Origin: Apostichopus japonicus
Taxonomy: Eukaryota; Echinodermata; Holothuroidea; Aspidochirotida; Stichopodidae
DNA length: 64,000 nucleotides
Assembly: GCF_037975245.1 (NCBI RefSeq)
Contig: NC_092565.1
Location: 17,773,999 to 17,837,998 of the forward strand
Direction of reading: 5' to 3'
Positions 32,926-45,250 of this stretch are shown piece by piece. The position numbers and the translations under genes were made by a program. The stretch's first letter is position 1; each line of letters opens with the position of its first letter. A model generated the notes under the pieces. The model had not been told where the DNA came from, made no database searches, and saw only the letters and a list, made by a program, of their open reading frames with translations.

Positions 32926-35900
32926 GTGATATGGCCGACAATGGTTGTCTACATTGCCTAACTTACAATCTCTGTACAAATTGAATAGGGACGTTGAAAG
33001 CCTAACCACCTTTATCCACTATTATTAGATTATGAGTATATACTTGAGAATTAAAAAGTTAAAGTTAGTTGCCAGTTGATTACAGCACTGGTAAAAAATT
33101 CCATGGGGTTCCTCATTTTGAGAAGTAGCCGGGAAGAAGTAAACTTATTCATCTAGGCCAAATTACAATTTCCTGTTCAAATGGCATTGGTCGCTATATT
33201 ATTCTTCAGGTTGTGTAAAAAAAAAAAAACTTGTTTTTAACTCTAGTTTAGGCAAAGTGGTTGCAAGTTTAACATATGCATCCAACATCAAATGGCATGG
33301 GGCTATTGTTCCTGTTCGCATTATTCATTTTTTTATTTCTAGGCCTTGGCCAAGTTAGCTAATGCAGGATTTCATTGCAATAACTAGTAACATAAACTGA
33401 ACATTGAAAAGTCACCACCGTCGTAAGTTCACAACCGTACTTTAGATCCTCAACATTAATTGCCAGAGTCGGGTATATTTCTTCCCTGATACCTATCTGA
33501 CAGGGAAATTTACTGCAATATTCCATAAGCAAACATTTTAAATTTATTTACTTTGTATATATGAGGTAGAGATATCAAATTCAAGTTTGCAAAATTTGGG
33601 TCATTTGTTGGAAACCGTTGGGATTTCCCTTAAGCTGTTTCAGACCTAGTTAGGTTTCACATGGTGATGATACAATTTATCTAAGAACATGCATGAAAAG
33701 CATTGTAATCACTGTTTTAGATGGGGTGGCAGTTTAATGACTGCAACAAAGATGTTCTTTATACATATTGTATTGGCCTAAGCTATAGCCTATTCTATGC
33801 AAAAATGTGTAGTGGCAACTTTTATGACTACTACTGTCATTAAGTCACCATGGTAACTGTTTTAAATGGTGACTCTTTTATAAGCCTTATACTACCTTTG
33901 AAGAAAGTTTAGTTTAATTTTTCTCAGAAGGATTTACCAAAGTATTCCTGTGCCAATATTGACATGTGAAGGAAAGACTTTTACAGAGTAGGTTTTGATA
34001 GGATACTTAACATCTTGAAATGGCAACTTAATGACAGTTTACATCAGGCCTACCACAATAATTGTGTATGATTTGAGTTTTAGCCATGCAAAGAGCACAA
34101 ATGTCCTTTAATGCTTAACAATAATGACATTTCCTCTGATTTTGCTCTATGATTTAGCTTTAAATCCTTCAACTAGTGACTCCCTCATTGAATTCTGATC
34201 AGATTATGCCAGAATAGTTTTGTATTTGTAAAGTAAAGTATGAATACACAGCTCAGCAAATCAAGCCCTCCCAGAAGTAGAATATTTGGTGGGAGGAATT
34301 AATCATTGAAAGTCTGATTGGAATTTTATCATTAAGTTCTTGCTTGGAGGAAGTGTTCACCAGGGTTTAAATTTGACTTAAAATAATATGAATTTATGAA
34401 CATGCCAGGTACTTTTTGATGCATCTAAATCAGGGTTGTCCAACCTTTTGCAGAGGAGGGCCACATGGAATGATTATGATGAAGGAGGGGCCGCATGAAC
34501 CCTACGCTCGATTTTTTGATTTTTTTGCGCAAAGCCCATGGCAACAAAATGTGAGCACTGCGCGCGGAGCGCACTGATTTAATTTCCTTCCTGATAAAAC
34601 AGATGAATAAAGTCCAGCCGGCACCCCCCCTCCCCTCCGCTGAGAGAGTGTCACACAAACTGACCTGTATGCAGTTTTTTTGGACCCAGAAGGTTCGAAT
34701 GATTGATTATATAGCTTCAAATTGTTATCAATAAATCTGCTCACTAAATTTCACACCATAGAGCATCTCTGACGGGCCGGACGCAACCCTGCGGCGGGCC
34801 GGACTGTGGCCTGCGGGCCGTAGGTTGGACAACCCTGATCTAAATGGAATTCAATCCTTTTCAAAGAGTTACTTTAAACATGTGACTGTTAGTTAGTCCA
34901 TGTTTTTGATGCAATAAACTTGAGGCTTCTAAAGACTTAAGTACTAAAAAGCCCTAACCGCCCACCTTCCTCCCCCCCCCCCAAAAAAAATCTTATATCA
35001 GTACTATAGAGCTAATTTATGAAATGTAAATGCATGATGATATCACAGGAAGTTAGTACTGTAACCATATTAGTTGGTGTTAGTAGCATACATGTAATAA
35101 TCCTACTCTTGAGTTGCAGCTAACACTACTGTACATGCTTGATATAGTCCAGCACAGGTTTTAAGCAGTATTTGGAATAATGTAGGAGCATGTTTGACAC
35201 AATGTTAGCCATTATGGCCAGTAATTTGAAGCAGTGTAACATAAGATTCCTGCATACAAATTTCCACCATGACTAAAACCTAGGCAAATAGAAATTTTCC
35301 TCTAGAGGTCAGCTAAGATAAGCTTGATACTGTAGGTACTGTGCATGGCAACTACTTTAGTTATGATCTATATATGACACTCTTCCTTCTTTTGTAAATG
35401 TACCCGAAATCCCATTCTTCCTGTAGTGTACTGATATTTCCTCCTGTGGTCAGCCATTATCGCTTCCTGATTCATAAATTTGTTGAAGACTTCCCAGAAC
35501 TCACCAGTTTTAGCATCGGTGTCGAGGATCGCCGAAGAACTGTGGTCTGCTCTGTTCTATTGAGGTAATAAAGTTATTAGTATTTGTAAGGATGTCAGTG
35601 TCAAATTAATTGTCCTGATATATATATTGTCATTTTGCCTAACTGCTCTGAAAATGTAAGATGGTTTCTTAAGAATTTTATAAGTTTTGGAGTTCCTAAC
35701 GTTTAGGTCAAAAATCAAAGTTGATTTTTTAGATGCATGTTTATACAGGTACTTTTCTTTCAAGGACATTCTGTTCTGATGTGTATTACATGCCATTCAC
35801 ATCTACATTAATATAGATGTACTGAACAGAAACAAAGAGAATTCTAGTGAAAATATGAAGAAGAAACAAGCAATTAAACAAATAAAGCAAAAAGATACCT

Positions 35901-38900
35901 CTTTGCACATGTACAGTAGTTTCTTTTTGTTGTTTACACATGGTTTCCTGAAAGTTTTTTCTCGCTTCTTCTTCACTGTGAAATAGAAAATCCATCGGTG
36001 AAGAAGGACTTCCATCAGAGAAACGGCTGAAGCCATCAGGAGAGATATTACTTGACTCAAGTGTGCAATGCATGCCTAGCTTGAAAGAGACCAAGAAAAT
36101 GAACAAAGATGTGAGAGTACAGAATACATCCTCTCCCAAGAGAAACAGGCGCAGCAGAGGGTAAGGAGTGCTTTTGTTTTAACCTCTAGGTTAATATAGA
36201 GATAGGGAATGGTGATATATCGAAAGGTTCTCTTAACATTTCTATGCATTTTGCATTCCTTAAGTTGTATATTTCTACTGGTGTCCGGTCAGTTGCAAAA
36301 ATATTCCACTTACTCCAGCTGGAAGTGCCGTGTGTATTTGGAGCTCACTTTTAGTCTGTGGATGTTTTGAAAGAAAGAGCAATTTTCTTGTCGTCCAACT
36401 GGCATTAGATGAATCATAGCATCTGAAGAAAATATTGAAAAATTTGAAAAATATTAGGAAGAGAACAGTACAGACTTTAACTTAAAGCTTTAGTCAGTGA
36501 CCTTATCCATAGTGGACAGCCCCAGACATGGGCACAAAATAATAGAGACTAAAAAAGAAATAAATAGAAAAGATGTAAAGAAAGACGATAGCACACCCAT
36601 ACATTTCAGCTAGTGTTACAGTCATCATACCGCTGTGCTTGATAGACAAACTTTTTACTAAAGGTACAGCCAACATATTACCAATAATCTTTTAGATATG
36701 GCAAGATATTAATACTAAGTTACAACATTGTGATGGAAAATGAAGGCAGATTTGTCTTCGTGATAAAAGTTAAAAGTATGCCACTAGCATGTAAACACTC
36801 TTGTGAAAGAAAATTTTGCTTGTGGTTTATGTGGACTTTCTGTGGGACTAAACTGTCATAACCTTTTTTTGGTATTTGAATGCCTTTGAGTTATGATTAA
36901 TCTTTATTTACCTTTATTAATTAACCTTTGGTATGATAATTGTTTCAATCAAGTCAACATTTAAGACTTGAATTACCTTCATGTTTTGATGTAATTTTGA
37001 TGACTTTGCGATATATGTTTACCTTCCAAGCCGGGGCAAAAGACCAGATCAACAGCTTTATGTCCCGAGGAGCAGAAGAGGACAGGACAGCCCGTTGAAT
37101 GAACCAGATGATGAACAACTCTCGGGAAAGACAGAGAGATGTTCTGCAGAGCCATTGAAAGAAGACGTACGGGTAACTGATGTGACAGGAGTGATCGCAT
37201 CTTCTGATGAGAGACAGCCAGGTACTACCCCCACTCTGTCAACCGAAATAGACACCTCCGCTGGCCCAGAGGCTTCAACAATTTTGCAAGCATCAGATAT
37301 TAGTGATTCTATACAATCATCTGTAAATAGCAGCCTTATTGTACAAACCACAAATAGGGACAATCCCAGTAGTCATTCCACAGCAGAAGAGAACAAGCAT
37401 TCCGTACAAAGCTGTGCTGAAAGTAGAACACCAAGTAATAATATGGGTACCCAAGGGACCCAAGATCCTCTACTCGAGACGGTGATTGGGTCCTCCTTCG
37501 ACTCATCCAAAGCCAACTCTGATTCGACGAGGGAAGACTCTAATTCCACTTCATTACATTCTGAAAATTTAGAAAGCGAACCTCAGGGGCAAGATCTGTC
37601 AAGTAGAGGTACCTTGGATGAAGATGTGCCTATGGGAGAAGATGGGGATTCACCTGGGAGGATGGAAACTGTCGATGGAGGAGATACGGAGGTAGGAGAA
37701 GCTGTAGGCAGCAGCAGTAGTTGTAGTAGTATCAGTAATCGCAGCACAAATGTCTCCTCGTCTGAGCAGGTCACATCATCAAGTGATGCAATATCATCCG
37801 TGGCTTTGGATGATGCAGAACTTGACGAGAGCAAAATAAAACAGGATGGAGGTGAGGTTTTAAACCAGGAGGAAGAGTGTGTTCCAGAAGCAGACTCTGT
37901 CACCGATCCTCATCTGGAAGATACAAACAACAGAGCAGCTGGAGAAGATGATCGCAATGATGCAGAGAAAGACGGTGGCGATGTCGGAGAAGAAACTGCC
38001 TCTGCTAGCATCAGCCAGGGTAACGAGGGGGAAGAGGAGGATGAAGATCAAGAAGATGATTCTTGGGATAAAATGTTTGATGACAGTGGGGAGTCTCTCA
38101 TGCCCGATGAAGTTAAAGAAGTAAGTTTTAATCTAAAAGATTAATGGAATAATGCTGAGAGAGATTGTTTTAGTCAGGGGTGGATCTAGGATTTTAGGAA
38201 GGAGGGGGTGCTGCTTTGAGGTCCTTGCAGCAGACTCCCATGTAGGGAGATGGGTGCGGAGGGGGGGGGGAGGGTCTGGGAGACTTTTCCTAGAATAAAT
38301 GGAAATTCAAAGGTCAAATGGTGCATTATGAGGCATATTGGTTATAAATGAGGTTTATAAGTTGGTCTAACTGCAAAATTGTGCTAGGTAGCTTTGATTT
38401 TTTGTGTAAGGTGGAAGGAGGGGGGGGGGTGCATAATCCTCAACCCCAGGATCTACACCTGGTAGTTTTAAAAAAGCTAACGTTAATTCTCACCAATGTC
38501 TCCACAAAAGTGGCTCTTTCAAATATTTTGGAGAAGGCACTGAAGTAAAACAACAATTGGATTACACTTTACCTTCGGGAAGTATGTGTAGCGACATTTT
38601 CTTCCTTAATTGGTTTGTTTATCTGTCGTTACCAGTAGTAAGTATATATTTTCCACTAGGCAAGCATACTGAATGTGCTAAATAAAATGGCACTTTGTTT
38701 CACTTTTGATTTTACATTTAGATGAATATGAGACACTTTGAAAAATGCTTTCTTCAAAACTGTCAGGCTATTATTTCTTCCTTTGAGGAACCATTTACTG
38801 ATGTGACAACCACTCGTTACTGACGGAATTTGACTGGAACTCTGTACTGTAGATTCGGCCTCACAAACTTTTATGTAAATTATCACTACCCATTTATGTT

Positions 38901-41900
38901 CTGAAATAGAAACACAGGAGCAAGCATATATCTATTTTTATGTTCAGTAGTTCTGAGATTGTTCAATTGTTTCAGTGGTTTTGATTAAAAGGTTTTACTT
39001 AGATACACTACTCATGACTAGTAATAATCATGTTCATAGTGACACGTATTGCATTTTCCTGGAGAGAACCAAACAGTGATTGTCAGATATTTTTCGTCAT
39101 CTCCAAACATACCTGAGTTCACTTTCCACGTAGCACGGTCGTGGAATTCGGTTACAGAGGGATTTGTTTGATGTCATATCATAACATAATTATGTAGCTG
39201 AGTGACATTGTGTTTACATTGTGTCCTAAGGTATGGTCCCAGATATTTGCAACATGAAACCACTTCCCCCTCTGCCTCTGTCAACAAGTTTTAGTAAACC
39301 TTGGATGAAATTTGATCTTTAAGGAATGTGGTGTTTAGTCAAAGAATGTTGAAGCACATTGTTAGCTCAGATATTGATATTGAGAATGGATGATGAGACA
39401 GAATCGAGTACTTGCCAAGCTTCAGGACGGAAATCCTTAAATACTGTGACCCTGTGTGTATAATTAATTAGTTCTAAACTTACAAGGAATTTGTTTTCTT
39501 GATTGATGTTCTATCGGTATGGTCTGAATCTGCCAGCCAAATGCTGGAGATTGTAGTTGATGGTGTGAGCTGGTTATCTTTAAATGTTTTCAACATATTT
39601 ATGTCATCTACTCAAAATTGTAAGACAGTTTGCATGCGTGACTATAATTGGAAAAGAAAGTGACCAGAAATCTAAAGCAACTCAAGAGTGTCCAAAGATA
39701 TATGCTAAACATGTGACACGAGTATAGTTTATTAATTTGCTGCAGAGTTGCAAGACAACTTGAAATTAATAGAGCTTTTGTTACACATAATTAGTTATTT
39801 GTCATTCACGCAGCACTTTGTCTTACCTTGATCAGATTAAACAGAGATTGGTGTCAAGTGTCAACATGGTCAACATCCATTTTGTTAATAATAACTATAC
39901 CTTTGTTGTTGTTGTACATTGTTATTGTTGTTGTATTTTATTGCATTTATTACAAAGCACCTCTTGTGTTTTTATTCCCAGCTTTCTGCAGGGATCAAGA
40001 AGACTAACATTACCATAAAGAAACCCAAGAATGACTACAATAATTACAACCCCAAAGATACCTTTAACTACTCAGGTAAGGATACTGGCTGGCATTGACT
40101 TGCTAAAGCACTGTGCATAGGAAGCAGTGTTGCTGAGAGGGTGGTACAGTAGTACATCCCCCTCCCCCTACCTCCTCACCCTCCCCCAATCCATAATATC
40201 CTGCAATAAGATGACACCATTTTTTTTTTTTGGTGAGCACAAAATACCTATTCCCTACTGTAGCAGGGTGGTGGGTGGGTGGGTTGATGGATGGGCAATC
40301 AACCCCTCTGTTTATAATGAATGTGGTCATCTAGTAAAATAGTCCTGTTTCTGCTACTGTTCATTGGATGCAGTTGGCTGAATATTCCTACAATCAATAA
40401 CAATGTGTCCAGAGAGATCGATAGTTTAGACATTGCATATTGCAGCATGGCTCTCATCTCAGCATTTATGGTACATATTAATTTGATAAGAGAAGGTCTC
40501 AGAGTGTTTCATATTGTAGATACAGCACTTATTCAGAGAATAGTGCATTCCACATTCCAAAGACATGCTTTGTTATAGCGGCTGGTTTGGGTAGGAATGT
40601 TCGGTCATGCAATAACCCGAGAACAAAATCTGTTTAAGGTCTGTTGCAATCGTGGCTCAGTCTTAACCTCTAGAAAGAGTTAGTTGTACTTTATCTGATA
40701 AATGTGTAACAGTGGATCTACTCTTTGTTCACAACAGAACTACTAAGATCTAGCCTAATGTGATTCAATCAAGTATAAATTTATTATACTCAAATTAATT
40801 AGGCCATTTACCAGCTACTGTAATTGCACCTCATTGTGGACAACAAAGAGATGTTCCATGGCATTGTTTCAGATTGATGCATTAATTAGATAGATGAGTG
40901 AAGAACAACTGATTATAGTCGGAAGTGACCTCTAGAGGTTTGTATAATGTTAGTGGTACAATGCAACCACTGCTTGTAAAATATTCTGCAAATTAATTAC
41001 TGTATGACCAATGAACATTATTAATTCATAACTCATGCTTATTCTCCTTTGTACTGGTTTGCAGCATTAGCTGGCATGGCTATAGTAAAGACATTTATTT
41101 ACACAAAACAATGAACCATTATATATTTGGCCACAGGTGCAATAAATCCTGTTCAAAACACCTTTAACGCCATTGAGAACTTTCCAAATTTATTCATACA
41201 TGTGTCTTTGTCTATTACATAGCGTACGATCATATCATCGAACTGTATGACTTTCCCAGCGAATTCAAAACCCAAGATCTCATCACATCTTTCTCAGCAT
41301 TCAAGTAAGCTTTTACGTTTCAATGATTTTACATTTTCAGAACCAGTATCTTCTTATGTTCTTCAAATATACTTTCTGCGTATGGAGATGTTACTTTGGG
41401 TTTTAAGGCTCAAAAAGAGTTTAATTGTTGTTGCCACAGTTGTTTGTAACATGCACCACTGTAAGTGAAACATGAGGTATCTGAAAACATGAATGGGTTT
41501 TTAGTCATATATCAAAATGATACCAGGAACAATATAAGAAGAAGAAAAAAGACTCTATTGGCTTCAAAAATGTTGTCAAGTTGGTTGTATGAACAGTCTG
41601 GTCAGTTCATGTCCCACCCTTTTATATCCCGTTGCTATTAATATTGCCTTTAGGGGGGTGTGGGGTGAAACAAAATCATTCTCTTCTGTTAAAGGCAGAC
41701 ACGGTCTCTTCAAACATGACTTGTTCCTTTAGCTCATCAAAATTGTACCAATAATGACAAATTTAGGTATTAACTTCAAACAAGTGCATATAAGACAATG
41801 AAACTTAACTTTATATTATATTTGAGATTCTGTAGATTGAAGATTAATGTGCCCGATTAATGTGGCAGAGAATAATTGATCTGGTATTGAAGTGGGCAAC

Positions 41901-44900
41901 TGCTATACAAATGGAATCAATAATATTTTGTGCAAGCATAATTCATAAACCTCAAAATTTGCTATATTTTATGCACTGAATTATTCCTCATGTGTGAATA
42001 TTCCCTGGCTTGGCCCATGAATGATGCAATGATACAAGCCAACACAGAAATATGTTGCTTGTAGTATTAGATATATAATTTTCACATAGCATTGTGCTTG
42101 AGCAGTATGTTCCTAGCTAGGTGAGCTGACTGCATGTTACATACCAGGCATCTTAGCAAGAGCTAGTTATGATCTGATTATCTGGGAAACTTGAATCTGA
42201 TTAGAGGATAAATAAAAAGTGAATTAGAAAATTATAAATGAAGTTTATTAAACAAAGAGAGAAGACAAATTACTTGGGCATAAGCAGTAGCCCACAAAAG
42301 TATAACTCACACACAACAAAATACCAAAGGTACTCAATGCGACACTGTTGAAACTTGTCAGAGAGTCGATCTGTTTAACTATGTACTCAGGACCTTGTTT
42401 GCACTTTGCAGTAATTTTCCTGTAAACATAACACAGGTAGTAAAAAACAATTAACAAAAGTAAACGAACCTTGTCTTTCTTTGCAGCTCTAAGGGGGTAG
42501 ATATTACATGGGTGGATGACACCCACGCATTGGCTATATTTGCAACACCTATGGTTGGTAAGTCGTTTTTATATTTGTATCATCAATTTCAGTTAATGTT
42601 GTGGTGTTATGTTTAACATGGAGTGATATTGAGAGTCATTAATGTAGCTAACGACATGGCTATGATTGAAGGCTGGCATCAGAGGTGGCATAAGTGGTGG
42701 TGATATAATAAGAATAAGTAATAATGATAATAATACTGATAATAAATATTAATAATAATGATATGTATACATGTATGTAGGTAAATAAAAACCTAAGAGT
42801 AATAAAAGTAATAACATAGTCAAAACAAAATCAGCCAAAAATAATCAATAAAATTATTGCAATTAAAGCAATACCAGTCAGTAAAGTATCTGTTGTAAAG
42901 ATATACATTCAAGTAATATTGCAAGTCACTCATCCAGAAATGTTCCCAGTTTGCTATTAAACTTAAGATAAAAAGTGTTGTTTCTTTTCAAAAGGATGAT
43001 AACCTTCTTTTTTATTCAATTATGGAGTTGTTCCAATAAGCCTGCATCATTTACAAGTGCATTTTGCATTCAGTTTGTCGCCATCTTGTGCTGTCATTTT
43101 TCTAGCCTACAAAACAACAGCCATGGTTGAAATGCCATGGTAAATTGCCAAAGAGTAGCATAATGACTGAGTGCTGTGATTTTCTTCTAGTTCGCAAGAA
43201 GTCTTTCTATCAAGGTATTTATTTATAAATATATTCTGCATCACTGCTGTTGCTTCATTTTGCAGTTTCTCTGATTTTCTTGTTTCTGTCAGCGACTGGG
43301 GTATGGTACGTTTTAACAGACCTTTTGAAAACTGCACGTTTGGCAGAATAAAATGAACATTTTTCTTTTTGCCCATTTTGCTTGTCAGCTCAAGATGCGC
43401 TGAGTTTGTCTAATCCAATGCTGAGAACGAGGCATCTCTCGTTAGCTACCAAGCAATCCAAACTGAAGGCCAAATCATGCGCTGACTCCTTGCTGCCGCA
43501 CAAACCGAGACCAGAGACTTCCGCCTTGGTGGCCAGAAACCTTGTCAGTGGAGCTCTGGGACTCAAGACCAAAGTATCCAGGGAACAAAGAGATATGGAA
43601 CGAAAAAGAATCAAAGAAGTTAAAGGTAGTTCTCACTTCTTCTGCATCTCAGAGTGACCCCATTAAACCAAATATGGTTCTTCTGTGTGATTGGTCAAGT
43701 TACACTGAACTACTGGGTACACCAGTCACCTCGTCCAAGTGGACCTAAGAGTTGCGTTAAAGCAGCCACACGTATTTAAACTGTAGCGCAAAGACGACAG
43801 AATTATAATTTCTGTTCTGAAAAGGAAACTTCACAATTTGATTCTGAACAACATAGGCTTTTATATAGAGCTGTGGTTTTCAACCTTGGGCTCGCGGGCC
43901 CATTTGGGCCCGCGAAGCCGATTTTGTGGGCTCGCGAGCATTGCCCCAGTAATGATTAAAAATTGTGGCATTTTTGGGGGCTGGTGGCGAAGGCACATGA
44001 TGATGTTTCTTAGGAAGCCTCTTCAATGAAACCTTGTACAACGGGTAAAATTTACTCAACCCTAACCCTATAAGACTAGTATAAGAGAATACCATTGAGG
44101 GTTGCAAGAAATCTTTGAGATAGGCTCTAATTGGGCAGTACCTGTCATCTGATCACGGAGGAACATACATAGCTCTGATTGAGTCCCCGGGTCACTTGTG
44201 TCAAGAATACACATAATAAACGCTGTGAAATTGATTTTATGAAGTTGATTCCTTTGCAGGGTAGGGTATGGGCTCGCGAGGACGGCTCGGAAGACGAATT
44301 GGGCTCGTGATCGAAAAAAGGTTGAAAACCAAGGATATAGAGGGACGGGGAGGAATGTACAATATTATATTTTATGAAAACATTTTTGGTAGGACCTGAT
44401 TTGTGGACAGGGTATTGCTTGGATGCATGAAGACTGTTGAGTAATTCCAGTGACACTACCTGTATGTCAGATGCATGCTGTGACATCACTAGAATTTGTT
44501 TATATTTCAAACAACTGCAAAACTTTACACAGGTAGCAACAATATGCACTGCAAATCTCAAATCTTGACATTACCGGTATTAATTAAAGTCAAAATAAAA
44601 TAAACTGTTAGCAAACTGCTTATCCACTAGAGGGCCTGTGTAATAGAATGTGTAAAAGTAAGTTGTAAAAGTAAGTAAGTAAGTAAGGCCAACTTTCATT
44701 AACACATTAATTAAAGTCTTCCAGTGCAGGATGAAGTTAATTGCAACAAATTGAGAGCCATTATCTTCTGATTTTGTTCTTCTTCATCTTTGCTCTTTTC
44801 TGTTCTATATATCTGTAATTGGTTAATTGTCTGTCTCTTTGGTCTTGTGAGAATTTGTCTTTTATAAAGATTTTGATGCAAAAATAGTCAGTGTTCACAG

Positions 44901-45250
44901 GAGGGAAGTTGTATATAAATGTTGCTGGTTGCATGAAGTTTGTCATCAATAGGTCACTTTTAAAATGACAATTAGGGACTTCTTATATGGAAAAATATGG
45001 AAAAAGGGTACTTCTTTTCATTAAAACCAAAGGGGGGGGGCGGGCAGGGGGAGACTTCTTATTTATGAAAAGGAGCCCTCCAGCTCGGTGACCCTTTCTC
45101 TCTCTTCCTTTCTAATAGTTGTATCTTTAATTTTTTTTATCTAAATTTCCACTTTTTTTGATTTGTAATAATAACTCTCCTGTTTTATCAACAGAAAAAA
45201 GAAGAGAAGACAGAAGACAGACAGAAGATATTTGGGATGGGAAAATATGA
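32675..45250 (+). CDS. R3HCC1L: R3HCC1/R3HCC1L family protein (whole gene, 9 coding exons)
   Basis: Coding exons are 32675-32925, 35427-35564, 35987-36160, 37031-38120, 39982-40075, 41223-41304, 42487-42557, 43389-43625 and 45195-45250. Every junction is GT-AG and in phase; the total is 2193 nt, 730 aa. Order of domains: R3H domain about residues 45-130 (RxxxH at R96-H100, SFSIGVEDRRRTVVC); a KRPDQQLYVPRSRR motif at 191-204; a serine-rich then acidic linker to about 551; the conserved DSWDKMFDDSGE box; an RRM-like domain about 584-650 (HIIELYDFPSEFKT, TWVDDTHALAIF); and the conserved basic tail (SKLKAKSCADSL, RPETSALVARNLVSGALGL, ending EDIWDGKI). Human R3HCC1 and R3HCC1L share the RRM-like and tail parts. 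The role is poorly known; an RNA-related nuclear or cytoplasmic role is inferred. An in-frame stop at 32606-32608 precedes the first ATG. The symbol is approximate: this is the single-copy-type relative of both vertebrate paralogues. Confidence 0.9.
34431..34837. mobile_element. hAT-type MITE, 407 bp, perfect 8-bp TSD, in R3HCC1L-type intron 1
   Basis: Perfect 16-bp terminal inverted repeat CAGGGTTGTCCAACCT, flanked by ATCTAAAT at 34423-34430 and 34838-34845. The ends are of the kind seen in Charlie-type hAT elements. Interior GC-rich toward the right end; no transposase. Confidence 0.95.
35427..35564 (+). CDS. R3HCC1L: R3HCC1L-type gene coding exon 2 (R3H core)
   Basis: 138 nt, residues 84-129. 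The acceptor is TTCTTCCTGTAG and the donor GTAATA. It holds the R3H hallmark R96-FLI-H100 and the RRRTVVC strand, the single-stranded nucleic-acid-binding core of R3H domains. Confidence 0.9.
35987..36160 (+). CDS. R3HCC1L: R3HCC1L-type gene coding exon 3
   Basis: 174 nt, residues 130-187, between a TGTGAAATAG acceptor and a GTAAGG donor. It encodes a basic, low-complexity linker ending KRNRRSR. No domain is recognised; the exon is supported by phase continuity on both sides (2 in, 2 out). Confidence 0.78.
37031..38120 (+). CDS. R3HCC1L: R3HCC1L-type gene coding exon 4 (large linker exon)
   Basis: 1090 nt, residues 188-551, after a CCTTCCAAG acceptor. It opens with GRGKRPDQQLYVPRSRRG, also present in human R3HCC1 (RKPDQPLYVPR) and R3HCC1L. 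It then encodes about 340 residues of disordered S, T, D and E-rich sequence with a run of serines and an EGEEEDEDQEDD tract, and ends with DSWDKMFDDSGESLMPDEVKE, a box conserved in R3HCC1L. The donor is GTAAGT, phase 0. One large central exon is typical of the family. Confidence 0.92.
38175..38461. mobile_element. Probable decayed hAT-type MITE in R3HCC1L-type intron 4
   Basis: The left end CAGGGGTGGATCTAGG and right end reversed CAGGTGTAGATCCTGG agree at 12 of 16 bases. The interior has G-rich runs like the other elements. No convincing target-site duplication was found. Confidence 0.5.
38462..39981 (+). other. Right part of R3HCC1L-type intron 4
   Basis: AT-rich intron sequence without recognisable features apart from a GTT-rich simple tract near 39905-39940. 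Confidence 0.7.
39982..40075 (+). CDS. R3HCC1L: R3HCC1L-type gene coding exon 5
   Basis: 94 nt, residues 552-582. The acceptor is TTTTTATTCCCAG; a second AG a few bases on would break the frame. It encodes LSAGIKKTNITIKKP and YNNYNPKDTFNYS, the basic lead into the RRM-like fold. Confidence 0.87.
41223..41304 (+). CDS. R3HCC1L: R3HCC1L-type gene coding exon 6 (RRM-like, first half)
   Basis: 82 nt, residues 583-609: YDHIIELYDFPSEFKTQDLITSFSAF. This is the first strand and helix of the RRM-like domain and is almost identical in kind to the vertebrate ELYDFPAEFKTEDLL motif. The donor is GTAAGC, phase 2. Confidence 0.92.
42487..42557 (+). CDS. R3HCC1L: R3HCC1L-type gene coding exon 7 (RRM-like, second half)
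   Basis: 71 nt, residues 610-633, containing the diagnostic WVDDTHALAIF string. The acceptor is CTTTCTTTGCAG and the donor GTAAGT, phase 1. Confidence 0.92.
42700..42770. repeat. AAT-type microsatellite in R3HCC1L-type intron 7
   Basis: Imperfect AATAAT/GATAAT repeats across about 70 bp. Confidence 0.8.
43389..43625 (+). CDS. R3HCC1L: R3HCC1L-type gene coding exon 8 (conserved tail)
   Basis: 237 nt, residues 634-712. It encodes NPMLRTRHLSLATKQSKLKAK, then RPETSALVARNLVSGALGLK, then a charged helix (SREQRDMERKRIKEVK). These match the C-terminus of human R3HCC1L. The acceptor is CTTGTCAG and the donor GTAGTT, phase 1. Confidence 0.93.
43871..44334. mobile_element. hAT-type MITE, 464 bp, perfect 8-bp TSD, in R3HCC1L-type intron 8
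   Basis: Ends CTGTGGTTTTCAACC and (right end reversed) CCTTGGTTTTCAACC, 13 of 15 matching. Flanks are ATATAGAG at 43863-43870 and 44335-44342. GGGCTCGCG motifs recur near both ends. Confidence 0.93.
45195..45250 (+). CDS. R3HCC1L: R3HCC1L-type gene coding exon 9 with stop
   Basis: 56 nt, residues 713-730 and TGA at 45248-45250, after a TTTTATCAACAG acceptor. It encodes EKRREDRRQTEDIWDGKI, matching the charged EKK...W-[ED]-G end of the family. Confidence 0.88.

Noticed and set aside
35557-36139. Minus-strand frames across R3HCC1L-type exons 2-3
   Set aside because: They run through intron and exon alike on the wrong strand and have low-complexity K/F-rich content.
36979-38051. Minus-strand frames opposite the large R3HCC1L-type exon
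   Set aside because: They are antisense shadows of a well-supported coding exon with family similarity.
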